Assembly: GCA_900318275.1 (NCBI GenBank)
Contig: ONJY01000007.1
Coordinates: forward strand, 62,001 to 126,000
Direction: 5' to 3'
DNA from: an uncultured Bacteroidales bacterium
GTDB taxonomy: Bacteria; Bacteroidota; Bacteroidia; Bacteroidales; P3
Length of the DNA: 64,000 nt
This document shows positions 26,216 through 33,650 of the stretch, piece after piece (position 1 is the first letter of the stretch; each line of letters starts with the position of its first letter). Under the pieces are notes generated by a model, which worked only from the letters and a program-made list of their open reading frames with translations, was not told where the DNA came from and made no database searches. The translations under genes and the position numbers were made by a program.

Positions 26216-26241
26216 ACGCCTCCCCCGAGGCGTCTTTTTTT
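26216..26241 (+). terminator. Terminator after tRNA-Gln
   Basis: ACGCCTC, loop CCCC, GAGGCGT, then C and a run of T residues; a standard rho-independent terminator. Confidence 0.88.
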
Positions 26242-27160
26242 ATACCCATAGGAATCGGCTCCTGAGAAAACCTTGCGCGTAATACCTTGAACCTTGAACT
26301 TTGAACTAGTCACTATCCACTGAGTAAATTTTCTTGAGATTTTGAGGCCGGCGGCCGACCCATACCCCACGCCAGGCACCGCCTCTGGCGAAAAATTCGA
26401 GTAATTATTCGCTAGATTTGATTTTATTCAGCGGTGCTGACTCGCTTTATTCTTTTTATTTCAATGGTGCTCGCAGGCTTACCACATCACCCTTTCAGGG
26501 GTCGCTAGTAATTGACAGGCTCCCGCCCCAATTCGAGTAATTCGCTAGTAATAAAATTCGAGTCGATTCGCATAATTCGCCGTTCCACTGACCACTGACC
26601 TCTTCTCGCGTAATTGACCGGCCCCCGCCCTTAATTCGTATAATTATTCGCTAGATTTAATTTATTTCAGCGGTGCTGACTCGCTTTATTCTTTTTATTT
26701 CAGTGGTGCTCGCAGGCTTACCACATCACCCTTTCAGGGGTCGCAAAATTCGCCGTTCCACTGACCACTGACCACTGTCCACTAATGGTCGCTTCGCTCA
26801 AAATTATTCAAAAATCAATTTTTAAAATCAGTCGAATATTTTCTATTTTTTTTAGATTTTCTAGTAGATTTTCTAGAGATTTTGAGGCCGCAGGCCGACC
26901 ACTATCCCACGCCAGGCAACGCCTCTGGCGAAAAATTCGAGTAATTATTCGCTAGATTTGATTTTATTCAGCGGTGCTCATCACCCTTTCAGGGGTCGCT
27001 AGTAATTGACCGGCTCCCGCCCCCAATTAGTTAAATTCGCATAATTCGCCGTTCCACTAGTCACTGTCCACTAGTCACTGTCCACTAGTCACTAACTCAT
27101 AACTCATAACTCATAACTCTCAACTTCCACTGCCCACTGTTAATATTTTTAAAAAAATAT
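26242..27160. repeat. Dense array of dispersed intergenic repeats
   Basis: REP-like blocks (AGATTTT..GAGGCCG..CGGCCGACC plus a CCAGGC..GCCTCTGG hairpin) at about 26325-26400 and 26865-26945. A second block beginning TTCAGCGGTGCTGACTCGC and ending CAGGGGTCGC occurs at about 26428-26510 and 26668-26746, with a shortened copy at 26968-27003. CGACCGGCTCCCGCCC-type blocks recur at about 26512, 26618 and 27005. Heptamer arrays lie between them (TTGAACC 26286-26306; CCACTGA 26585-26600, 26757-26783; CCACTAGT-like 27053-27090; AACTCAT 27091-27122). No gene is supported on either strand. Confidence 0.85.
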
Positions 27161-27191
27161 TTTGCTATATATAAATAATTGTGTATCTTTG
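27161..27191 (+). promoter_or_regulatory. Strong consensus promoter with no assigned gene
   Basis: TTTG at 27161-27164, 19 bases, TATCTTTG at 27184-27191. Among the best matches in the window. The sequence after it (27192-27420) is not made of the local repeats. It could drive a small RNA, the Cys-rich short frame at 27237, or distantly the GxxExxY gene at 27745. Confidence 0.65.
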
Positions 27192-27236
27192 CACATTGAA
27201 AAAAGAAGCCTGAGAAGCCTCGATAAACAGCGAAAA

Positions 27237-27341
27237 ATGCGGTGTGGTAAATGGGGTAACTGTCACGAAATCTGCATAATAGTCTGTTTGTGGGGCTGCC
27301 TTCGCATTGGAATGATGTACTGTCTCTCCTCTATAATTTAA
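27237..27341 (+). CDS. Possible 34-residue Cys-rich small protein
   Basis: A short reading frame starting 46 bases after the -7 box at 27184. The peptide starts M-R-C-G-K-W-G-N-C-H-E-I-C and has six Cys residues, with a hydrophobic middle (I-C-I-I-V-C-L-W-G-C-L). No ribosome-binding site is seen, as is usual in this phylum. It could equally be chance within a non-coding RNA. Confidence 0.25.
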   Translation: MRCGKWGNCHEICIIVCLWGCLRIGMMYCLSSII

Positions 27342-27475
27342 GATATAAAACTAATTTATATTTATATTTTTGCCCTCGTTTTAGGTCCCATTCCCGCATC
27401 CCCGCATCACCACATTCTAATGTCCACTTCACTCAAAATCATTCAAAAATCAGTAAAAAATTAGTCACTGTAAAG

Positions 27476-27740
27476 ATTTTCGAGTAGATTTTCTAGAGAT
27501 TTTGAGGCCGCAGGCCGACCCCAGGTAATTTGGTCGCTACGCTCAAAATCATTCAAAAATCAACTGGAAAATTTTTCAAAGATTTTTAATAAGATTTTCT
27601 AGAGATTTTGAGTGCGAAGCACGACCCCCTATCCTCACGCCAGGCGTAGCCTCTGGCGTAGAATTTGAGTTTTCGAGTATATTTTCTAAGGATTTTGAGG
27701 CCGCAGGCCGACCCCATAATAAAATAACACCCAAGAATAA
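27476..27740 (+). repeat. Three REP-like elements before the GxxExxY gene
   Basis: Blocks of the form AGATTTTCTAGAGATTTTGA followed by a short palindrome and CGACC begin at about 27476, 27585 and 27672. The first two carry versions of the palindrome, GGCCGCAGGCC and GTGCGAAGCAC. A GGTCGCTACGCTC arm is at 27530-27543. The last ends about 20 bases before the GxxExxY start. Confidence 0.8.
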
Positions 27741-27744
27741 TTGC

Positions 27745-28167
27745 ATGAACCTTATAGAGGAGCATAACAGAAAGTACAAATTCTTCTGTGATATAACCGG
27801 TGTCGCCATGAAGGTGCACAGCAAGTATCATTCCGGTTTGCTGGAGTCGGCATATGAGGCTGCAATGAAGTACCTCCTTGAGCAACAGGGTTACAAAGTA
27901 GAACGACAAGTCGCGCTTCCAATTTATTGGGATAATGTCCCACTCGACCAAACATACCGTATGGATCTTGTGGTCGACGACAATATCATCTTAGAGTTGA
28001 AAGCAGTCAGTTTTGTTGACAAGGCACATCGCAGGCAGCTTTTCAATTACATGAACCTTACACACATGCCGTATGGAATGCTAATCAATTTTGGACCGAA
28101 AGGACTTTTCTCCGAGTGGTATCAGTTGTATGATGATGGGAAAATCGAGAAAGTAAAACTTTTTTGA
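27745..28167 (+). CDS. GxxExxY protein (PD-(D/E)XK-like fold)
   Basis: 140 residues. The family signature G-L-L-E-S-A-Y is at about residues 31-37, preceded by V-H-S-K-Y-H-S. A nuclease-like core follows: D in Y-R-M-D-L-V-V-D near 73, then I-I-L-E-L-K-A-V (E-x-K) near 84, matching the PD-(D/E)XK pattern. A V-D-K-A-H-R-R-Q-L-F-N-Y-M motif follows. Family members are widespread in environmental bacteria and their function is unsettled. It is closely flanked on both sides by REP-like repeats that end and begin within a few tens of bases of the gene, which suggests that the gene and repeats spread together. Confidence 0.85.
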   Translation: MNLIEEHNRKYKFFCDITGVAMKVHSKYHSGLLESAYEAAMKYLLEQQGYKVERQVALPIYWDNVPLDQTYRMDLVVDDNIILELKAVSFVDKAHRRQLFNYMNLTHMPYGMLINFGPKGLFSEWYQLYDDGKIEKVKLF

Positions 28168-28672
28168 GAATATCACCCCGATATATTTTATTAAGATTTT
28201 TGAGATATTTAAAGATTTTCGAATAGATTTTCTAAAGATTTTGAGGCCTTAGGCCGACCCTCAACCCCACGCCAGGCGTAGCCTCTGGCGTAGAATTTGA
28301 GTTCTTGAGTAGATATTTAAAGATTTTCGAGTAGATTTTCTAGAGATTTTGAGGCCGCAGGCCGACCCCAGGTAATTCGGTCGCTTCGCTCAAAATTATT
28401 CAAAAATCAGTTTGAAAAACACACAAAAGTAGATGTTTAAAGATTTTCGAGAAGATTTTCTAAAGATTTTGAGTGCGAAGCACGACCCCCATCTCACGCC
28501 AGGCAACGCCGCCGGCGAAAAAAAAAGTTAATGCAGCGAGTCAGCACCTATGAATAGATTAAATTTGGCGAATAACTTTGTGGTATGCCGTCGGCTCTGC
28601 CGACAACCTTGAACTTGGAACCTGGAACCAGGAACTTTGAACTTTGACCTTTGAACCTTAAACTTTAAAACC
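28168..28672 (+). repeat. REP-like elements and heptamers between the GxxExxY and four-helix-bundle genes
   Basis: REP-like blocks at about 28196-28300, 28320-28375 and 28437-28520, each with AGATTTTCTA(A/G)AGATTTTGA, a palindrome (GGCCTTAGGCC, GGCCGCAGGCC, GTGCGAAGCAC) and sometimes the CCAGGC..GCCTCTGG hairpin. Then a GTCGGCTCTGCCGAC palindrome (28586-28607) shared with 30227-30249 and with the propeller gene. Then TTGAACC/TTTGAAC heptamers (28606-28668) that reach the next start codon. No gene is visible. Confidence 0.85.
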
Positions 28673-29068
28673 ATGAGTAAAGCGCAGTGTTTTGAAGACT
28701 TGACAATCTTTCAGATGGCAAGGAGCCTATGTAAAGAGGTGTATGACATAACGAAAAATGGCGACTTCAAAAAAGATGCACGTTTTGTCCAACAAATCCA
28801 TGCGTCGGCAGGGTCAGTGATGGATAACATTGCTGAGGGATATGAGCGAGAAGGAAATAAGGAGTTTATAAATTTCTTATATATAGCCAAAGGTTCTTGT
28901 GGGGAGGTCCGCAGTCAGATCATTAGGGCTTCAGATGTTGGTTTTATTGATAACGATACTTCTACTCGTTTATACAATGACTGTATAGGATTGAGCAAAG
29001 CAATTTCTGCTTTTGTCAAAAGTCTCAAGACAAGTGGTTATCGCGGTTCCAAACACTTTGAACTTTGA
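28673..29068 (+). CDS. Four-helix-bundle protein (23S IVP/Avd-like), copy 1
   Basis: 131 residues, all predicted helix, with the family hallmarks F-E-D-L-T-I-F-Q-M-A-R near the N-terminus, Q-I-H-A-S-A-G-S-V-M-D-N-I-A-E-G-Y-E-R near 42-60 and F-L-Y-I-A-K-G-S-C-G-E-V-R-S-Q near 70-84. The family includes proteins from intervening sequences of 23S rRNA genes and, more distantly, the Avd accessory proteins of diversity-generating retroelements. No reverse transcriptase or variable repeat is present here. TTTGAAC heptamers abut both ends, and the last codons (H-F-E-L, stop) are themselves formed by the repeat. Confidence 0.85.
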   Translation: MSKAQCFEDLTIFQMARSLCKEVYDITKNGDFKKDARFVQQIHASAGSVMDNIAEGYEREGNKEFINFLYIAKGSCGEVRSQIIRASDVGFIDNDTSTRLYNDCIGLSKAISAFVKSLKTSGYRGSKHFEL

Positions 29069-29155
29069 ACTTTGAACTTTGACCTTGGAACTTTGAACTT
29101 TGAATCTTGAACTTTGAACTTTAAACCTTGAACTTGGAACCTTGAACTTTGAACC
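29055..29155 (+). repeat. Heptamer array (TTTGAAC) joining two genes
   Basis: About 14 tandem units of TTTGAAC, TTTGACC, TTGGAAC and CTTGAAC. The array starts within the last codons of the four-helix-bundle gene and ends 5 bases before the RelA/SpoT-domain gene. Confidence 0.9.
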
Positions 29156-29159
29156 ACCA

Positions 29160-30203
29160 ATGAAATACTCCAGAAATAAAATCAACATCTCCGGCAAAGC
29201 CATCCTTGCCGGACCGGAAACGGGGTTTCCGTACACCGACGCGAATCTCGTCGTTGATGATTGGCGTCGCCTCCACATGGTTCCGCTCGAGGCGCTGGTG
29301 GCCGAAGTAACACGCATCCTTGCCGACGCTGGTGTGACGACCGCCTTCTCGTCGCACCGGCTCAAGCGAATGACCTCCATCGTTGCCAAACTGCGCCACA
29401 ATCCAGGCATGGGACTTGGTGGCTTGCAGGACATCGGTGGCGCACGTTTCGTGTTCGACGACATCCCCTCGCTCCTCAAAGCCCAGAAGATAATAGCTGA
29501 CACACAACTCCCGGGTTTCGAACTCGACCGCGCACCCTACGACTACGTCGCCCAACCTAAGGAGAGCGGTTACCGGAGCATCCATTTTGCATATAAATAT
29601 GTAAGTGATAATGCTGATTATGACGGCCTCAGGGTCGAGCTCCAGCTCCGCACCCGCCTCCAGCACGACTGGGCTATGGCTGTCGAGACGGCCGAACTCA
29701 TCTCAAAGTCCTCGCTCAAAGCAAGTCTGGGCGACCGCAACTGGCTGGATTTCTTTAAACTGTGCAGTGCTGTATTCGCCCGGAAAGAATCCATGCCCGT
29801 TGCTGAGGCATTCAAAGACTATACCGAGAAAGACTACTGTGTCCAGTATGCGCTACTCGATCGGCAAAACAAGTTCCTCGATCAGCTGAAGGCACTGGTG
29901 AGTGCCGTGAAAATCACCGAAGAGCAGACGCTGAGAGAAGGCTATGCAGTCATCCTGATTCAGTTCGAGGAGAAGCGGGTTCAGCTGAGGCATTTCGCGA
30001 CCGAAAAACTCGAAGAGGCAACCAAGTACTACTCTGAGGTCGAGAAATCTGTTGACGACGACAACGCTGCGGTCGTCCTGGTTTCTGTCTCCGATATGCA
30101 GGAACTTCAGGAGGCCTACCCAAGCTACTTCCTCAATGCCGGCGAGTTCATCCAGTCTCTCCAGGACTTCACAAGTGCCTGCAAGGCAAAAAAGTACATA
30201 TAA
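29160..30203 (+). CDS. RelA/SpoT-domain protein, predicted small (p)ppGpp synthetase
   Basis: 347 residues from ATG 29160; a longer start at 29142 would translate repeat. The synthetase domain shows H-R-L-K-R-M-T-S-I-V-A-K-L (ATP-binding R-x-K-x-x-x-S pattern), D-I-G-G-A-R-F-V-F-D, Y-R-S-I-H-F-A-Y-K-Y and V-E-L-Q-L-R-T-R-L-Q-H-D-W-A. There is no HD hydrolase domain and no TGS/ACT domains, so it is a stand-alone synthetase. The C-terminal 150 residues are helical and not recognised. It may be a housekeeping small alarmone synthetase or a toxic synthetase; no obvious antitoxin adjoins it. Its base composition resembles the core genome. Confidence 0.82.
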   Translation: MKYSRNKINISGKAILAGPETGFPYTDANLVVDDWRRLHMVPLEALVAEVTRILADAGVTTAFSSHRLKRMTSIVAKLRHNPGMGLGGLQDIGGARFVFDDIPSLLKAQKIIADTQLPGFELDRAPYDYVAQPKESGYRSIHFAYKYVSDNADYDGLRVELQLRTRLQHDWAMAVETAELISKSSLKASLGDRNWLDFFKLCSAVFARKESMPVAEAFKDYTEKDYCVQYALLDRQNKFLDQLKALVSAVKITEEQTLREGYAVILIQFEEKRVQLRHFATEKLEEATKYYSEVEKSVDDDNAAVVLVSVSDMQELQEAYPSYFLNAGEFIQSLQDFTSACKAKKYI

Positions 30204-30570
30204 ATAAGTAAGGGGAACTTTGTGGTGTGCCGTCGGCTCTGCCGACAACCTTGCTGCCTGACCTCCGGTCACGGCCTGCGTGGTATGCCCGCGAGCACCG
30301 CTGAAAAAGTTAGATATAGCGAGTCAGCCTGACGAGCAAACTTTGAACTTTAAACCTTGAACTTGAAACCTTGCTGCCTGACCTCCGGTCACGGCCTGCG
30401 AGCCTGACGAGCAAACTTTGAACTTGAATCTTGACCGTTGCGCAAAGCGAGAGCAGAGAAAGCTCGCTTTCTATGCCGAGCCCAAGCAACGTGAGTGAAC
30501 GAAGTGAACTAACCTTGAACCTTGAACCTTGACCTTTGACCTTTGACCTTTGATTAAACATCAGTTTAAC
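30204..30570 (+). repeat. Repeat-filled leader of ugd
   Basis: GTCGGCTCTGCCGAC palindrome (30227-30249); two copies of CTGCCTGACCTCCGGTCACG (30253 and 30373 regions); a copy related to the AGCGAGTCAGCCTGACGAGC block (30328 and 30398 regions); TTTGAAC/TTGAACC heptamers (30340-30372, 30415-30433, 30510-30553); and a hairpin-rich stretch (30437-30505). No promoter consensus was found and no gene is visible. Confidence 0.8.
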
Positions 30571-31953
30571 ATGAAAATTTCCGTAGCAGGTACCGGCTAT
30601 GTCGGTCTCAGTATCGCCACCCTGTTGGCACAACATAACGACGTCACCTGCGTCGACGTGGTCCCTGCTCGGGTTGAACTCGTCAACAACAAGCGGTCAC
30701 CCATACGGGATGAATATATAGAAGACTACCTGGCAAATAAGAAACTGAGTCTCAAGGCCACCCTCGACCAGGAAGCCGGCTACCGCGATGCCGAGTTCGT
30801 TGTCATCGCCGCCCCCACCAACTACGACAGCCAGAAGAACTTCTTTGACACCAGTGCCGTGGAGTCCGTTATCGATGCCGTGCTGAAAGTCAACCCCGAC
30901 GCCGTGATGGTCATCAAGAGCACCATCCCCGTGGGCTACACCCGCAGCCTCTATGTGAAATACCAGAAGCAGGGCGTCAAGAGGTTCAATCTTCTCTTCT
31001 CCCCCGAGTTCCTGCGCGAGAGCAAGGCCCTCTACGACAACCTCTACCCCAGCCGCATCATCGTCGGCATCCCTAACTTGATGAAAGGCCCCGAGTACCA
31101 GGAGGAAAACGAGGCCATCAAGGCCCTCACCGACATCGACTGGCTCACCGAGAAAGCCCACCAGTTCGCCGCCCTCCTCGTCGAAGGCGCCATCGGACCC
31201 AGCAAAGACGCGTCAGCCAATTCTCAATTCTCAATTCTCAATTCTCAATTTGAGAAAGGCATCCCTTGTTTGTTCGTCGGCATGAAAGAGGCTGAGGCTG
31301 TGAAGTTGTTCGCCAACACCTATCTTGCCCTTCGCGTCAGCTACTTCAACGAACTCGACACATACGCAGAGATGAAAGGTCTTGACACCCAGGCCATCAT
31401 CGATGGCATCGGCTTGGATCCGAGAATCGGCACCCATTACAACAACCCCAGCTTCGGCTACGGCGGCTACTGCCTTCCCAAGGATACCAAGCAGCTCCTT
31501 GCCAACTATGAGGACGTCCCGCAGAACATGATGACCGCCATTGTCGAGAGCAACCGCACCCGCAAGGACTTCATTGCCGACCAGGTCCTCAAGATGGCCG
31601 GCTACTACGCCTACACTACCAATAACGAGTATAATGCGTCTATAACCCATAACCCATCACCTATAACCATTCCAGTCATCGGAGTGTTCCGCCTCACGAT
31701 GAAGAGCAACAGCGACAACTTCCGCCAGAGCGCCATCCAGGGTGTCATGAAGCGCATCAAAGCCAAAGGCGCCCAGATTATCATCTACGAGCCCACCCTC
31801 GACGACGGCACCACCTTTTTTGGCAGCTTGGTGGTTAACGACCTGAAGAAATTCAAGGAGATGTCGCAAGCCATCGTTGCCAACCGATATGACTCCTGCC
31901 TCGACGACGTTCAATCCAAGGTCTATACTAGGGATATTTTTAGAAGAGACTGA
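30571..31953 (+). CDS. ugd: UDP-glucose 6-dehydrogenase
   Basis: 460 residues from ATG 30571. Oxidises UDP-glucose to UDP-glucuronate with two NAD+. Rossmann motif G-T-G-Y-V-G-L-S is at 7-14, S-T-I-P-V-G-Y near 118, S-P-E-F-L-R-E near 145, and the catalytic Cys in [10 protein letters not shown] near 300. Two tracts are repeat-encoded: about residues 217-228 (TTCTCAA units giving [11 protein letters not shown]) and about 358-367 (CCTATAA-type units). The C-terminus [10 protein letters not shown] is repeated downstream at 32667-32700. It probably supplies the polysaccharide locus with UDP-uronate. Confidence 0.94.
   Translation: MKISVAGTGYVGLSIATLLAQHNDVTCVDVVPARVELVNNKRSPIRDEYIEDYLANKKLSLKATLDQEAGYRDAEFVVIAAPTNYDSQKNFFDTSAVESVIDAVLKVNPDAVMVIKSTIPVGYTRSLYVKYQKQGVKRFNLLFSPEFLRESKALYDNLYPSRIIVGIPNLMKGPEYQEENEAIKALTDIDWLTEKAHQFAALLVEGAIGPSKDASANSQFSILNSQFEKGIPCLFVGMKEAEAVKLFANTYLALRVSYFNELDTYAEMKGLDTQAIIDGIGLDPRIGTHYNNPSFGYGGYCLPKDTKQLLANYEDVPQNMMTAIVESNRTRKDFIADQVLKMAGYYAYTTNNEYNASITHNPSPITIPVIGVFRLTMKSNSDNFRQSAIQGVMKRIKAKGAQIIIYEPTLDDGTTFFGSLVVNDLKKFKEMSQAIVANRYDSCLDDVQSKVYTRDIFRRD
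31218..31254 (+). repeat. In-frame heptamer array in ugd (TTCTCAA)
   Basis: About five tandem TTCTCAA units, stop-free in this orientation, encode [11 protein letters not shown] between the two Ugd domains, just before G-I-P-C-L-F-V-G-M. Confidence 0.9.
31641..31671 (+). repeat. In-frame heptamer tract in ugd (CTATAAC family)
   Basis: Units CTATAAC, CCATAAC, CCATCAC, CTATAAC. The unit at the stop-sensitive phase carries CA where TAA would terminate, so the frame stays open ([10 protein letters not shown]). Confidence 0.8.
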
Positions 31954-31954
31954 A

Positions 31955-32039
31955 GAAAATGTAAGAAGGAAGATGTAATATGTTAGAAGTCTGCAAATCT
32001 ATTCACTAATCACTAACGAAGTAAGATGTAATAGGGAAT
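31955..32039 (-). repeat. Left heptamer flank of four-helix-bundle gene 2
   Basis: The plus strand reads ATGTAAG, AAGGAAG, ATGTAAT, ATGTTAG and a second ATGTAAT-type run before the start codon. These are reverse complements of the CTTACAT/CTTCCAT units on the other side of the gene. Confidence 0.75.
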
Positions 32040-32486
32040 ATGTCAGAAATAGGAGATATAATACAAGGTAAGTGCTTGGCTTTTGGCGATAGGGTAATCG
32101 AACTCAACGACTATCTGCTGGAACAGGCTGCTAACGCAAAGCCCCATTACACCATAGTAAAAGGCAAGCGCGTATACGAAAAACCGATTCCAGTACATCT
32201 ACAGGCTGTCTCGAATCTCTGCAACCAACTGCTGAGAGCAGGTACCTCAATAGGCGCTAATAATGCGGAAGCAACAAATGCCATAAGCAAAGCGGACTTC
32301 AAAAGCAAAAGCTTTATAGCTTTGAAAGAAGCAAGAGAATCCTTGTACTGGATTGATCTCTTACATCGCAACGGTTACCTTGATGATAAACAATACAATT
32401 CACTTTACAGTGATTGTGAAGAATTAGTAAAGATATTAGTAGCAAGGTGCAAGAAGATAAATCAAGAATTGAATGGTAAAGAATGA
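32040..32486 (+). CDS. Four-helix-bundle protein (23S IVP/Avd-like), copy 2
   Basis: 148 residues, nearly all helical. The family pattern is seen as A-F-G-D-R-V-I-E-L-N-D-Y-L near 15-27, Q-L-L-R-A-G-T-S-I-G-A-N-N-A-E-A near 63-78, F-K-S-K-S-F-I-A-L-K-E-A-R-E-S-L-Y-W-I-D-L-L near 88-109 and a C-terminal helix. It is clearly diverged from copy 1 at 28673. It lies between inverted heptamer arrays, in a segment bounded by two copies of the ugd 3' end. No reverse transcriptase or rRNA gene is nearby. Function unknown; nucleic-acid binding is plausible from Avd. Confidence 0.85.
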   Translation: MSEIGDIIQGKCLAFGDRVIELNDYLLEQAANAKPHYTIVKGKRVYEKPIPVHLQAVSNLCNQLLRAGTSIGANNAEATNAISKADFKSKSFIALKEARESLYWIDLLHRNGYLDDKQYNSLYSDCEELVKILVARCKKINQELNGKE

Positions 32487-32512
32487 GAAAATAGAGACTT
32501 GGAAGTTCGAGG

Positions 32513-32665
32513 AAACTCTTCCTTCTTCCCTCTACCATCTTACATCGAAGAATTCTTCCATCTTACGTCTTCCTTCTAACATCGAAGTACTCTTACATCT
32601 TCCATCTAACATATTCCCTCATCCCTCATACATCTTCCCTCTTACATCTTCCATCATACATCAGT
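32513..32665 (+). repeat. Right heptamer flank of four-helix-bundle gene 2
   Basis: About 20 tandem units of CTTCCTT, CTTCCCT, CTTACAT, CTTCCAT, CTAACAT and CATACAT type, interrupted twice by CGAAG-containing 16-mers. The orientation is opposite to the tract left of the gene. Confidence 0.85.
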
Positions 32666-32666
32666 T

Positions 32667-32700
32667 GGTTTATACACGAGACATTTTTAAACGCGACTAA
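32667..32700 (+). pseudogene. Relic of a second ugd 3' end
   Basis: Encodes V-Y-T-R-D-I-F-K-R-D and a stop, matching the ugd C-terminus [10 protein letters not shown] at 31921-31953. Nine of 33 bases differ, almost all at synonymous positions, so the two diverged as coding sequence rather than by recent copying. It has no start codon of its own and is preceded by repeat. Confidence 0.8.
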
Positions 32701-32729
32701 TTTCAATTTTCACTTTTCAATTTATTTTT

Positions 32730-33155
32730 ATGGGTGTTTACGAAGAGCAAATAGTACCAATCAAGATTTCGCATTTGGCAGCCTATGTTGCCAAAGTGAA
32801 ACGTATTTCCTTGGACGACGCTCTTGTATATATATATGTGAACCCCATGTATGAGAGGCTTTATGACGAAGAGGCCAAGTGGTGGTATCTGAGTACCGAA
32901 GCCCTTTATGAGGAGTTTGAGCGTTGTCGAGTCCGTCAGAGCGGGGATGTCTCCAAGGAAGAGTTCGAATTCTACACCTACTGTCTGGAGAACTATGCTA
33001 TCCGTAAAAAGATAAGCGGTATGCGAGCATGGGTGATATTCAAGGAGTCGGGTGCCGATGGGTATGTCATTGACAACTATGACTTGCTCCACACGCAAGG
33101 ATTGGAGTATGTGTTGGACGATATCCAGCGGTTTATTAATAGGAGAAAAAGATGA
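32730..33155 (+). CDS. DUF3791-domain protein, probable antitoxin
   Basis: 141 residues in two halves. The C-terminal half (S-K-E-E-F-E-F-Y-T-Y-C-L-E-N-Y near 77, then V-I-D-N-Y-D-L-L-H-T-Q-G near 113, D-D-I-Q-R-F-I at the end) is a typical DUF3791. The N-terminal half (K-I-S-H-L-A-A-Y-V-A-K, then L-Y-D-E-E-A-K-W-W-Y-L-S) looks like a second small helical domain of related type. DUF3791 genes commonly precede DUF3990 genes; here the stop overlaps that start (ATGA). A toxin-antitoxin pair is inferred. Confidence 0.75.
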   Translation: MGVYEEQIVPIKISHLAAYVAKVKRISLDDALVYIYVNPMYERLYDEEAKWWYLSTEALYEEFERCRVRQSGDVSKEEFEFYTYCLENYAIRKKISGMRAWVIFKESGADGYVIDNYDLLHTQGLEYVLDDIQRFINRRKR

Positions 33156-33634
33156 TTAAGCTATATCATGGATCAACAGTGTCTGTAAGGAAACCATCTC
33201 TGCGTCCCGGTCGTCCCAATGCTGACTTCGGCAAAGGGTTCTATACCACCAGCGTCATGGAGCAGGCGGAACGTTGGGCCCATATTAAGCAAGAGAGGGG
33301 AGATGCGGCACATGCCGTTGTGAGTGTGTATGAATTTGACGAATCCTTGCTTGACAATGCCGATTTGAATATTCGCCGTTTCACTGGTGCCGATGAGCCA
33401 TGGCTCTATTTCGTCACCGATTGTCGTAAGTCTAGGCCTCATGATTACGATTTAGTCCAGGGGCCAGTTGCCAACGACAAGGTATTTACGACTGTCAATC
33501 TGTTCGAGAGCGGGGTCTTGAGCGCCGAGGCTGCCATTCTGCAACTCAGAGCTTATAAAACCTACGATCAACTCTCCTTCCACACTGAACGAGTAATCAG
33601 CAGCCTTCGATTTGTGGAATCTTTTGAATTATAA
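33152..33634 (+). CDS. DUF3990 protein, ADP-ribosyltransferase-like probable toxin
   Basis: 160 residues. L-Y-H-G-S near the N-terminus, D-F-G-K-G-F-Y-T-T-S near 26-35, then Q-A-E-R-W-A, and a late L-S-F-H-T-E near 147 are the DUF3990 hallmarks. The H...Y...E layout resembles H-Y-E-type ADP-ribosyltransferases, so NAD-dependent modification of a cellular target is a reasonable inference, not shown here. It is translationally coupled to the DUF3791 gene and is followed after 16 bases by the AAA ATPase gene. Confidence 0.78.
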   Translation: MIKLYHGSTVSVRKPSLRPGRPNADFGKGFYTTSVMEQAERWAHIKQERGDAAHAVVSVYEFDESLLDNADLNIRRFTGADEPWLYFVTDCRKSRPHDYDLVQGPVANDKVFTTVNLFESGVLSAEAAILQLRAYKTYDQLSFHTERVISSLRFVESFEL

Positions 33635-33650
33635 TTGTTAAGAAATACTG

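Noticed and set aside
26036..26251. 71-codon frame over tRNA-Gln
   Set aside because: It runs through repeat, tRNA and terminator.
28673..32486. Diversity-generating retroelement suggested by Avd-like four-helix-bundle genes
   Set aside because: No reverse transcriptase, no template/variable repeat pair and no target gene with adenine-biased differences were seen.
32473..32700. A 75-codon gene after four-helix-bundle copy 2
   Set aside because: Most of it is translated heptamer repeat; only the last ten codons are meaningful and they match the ugd C-terminus.
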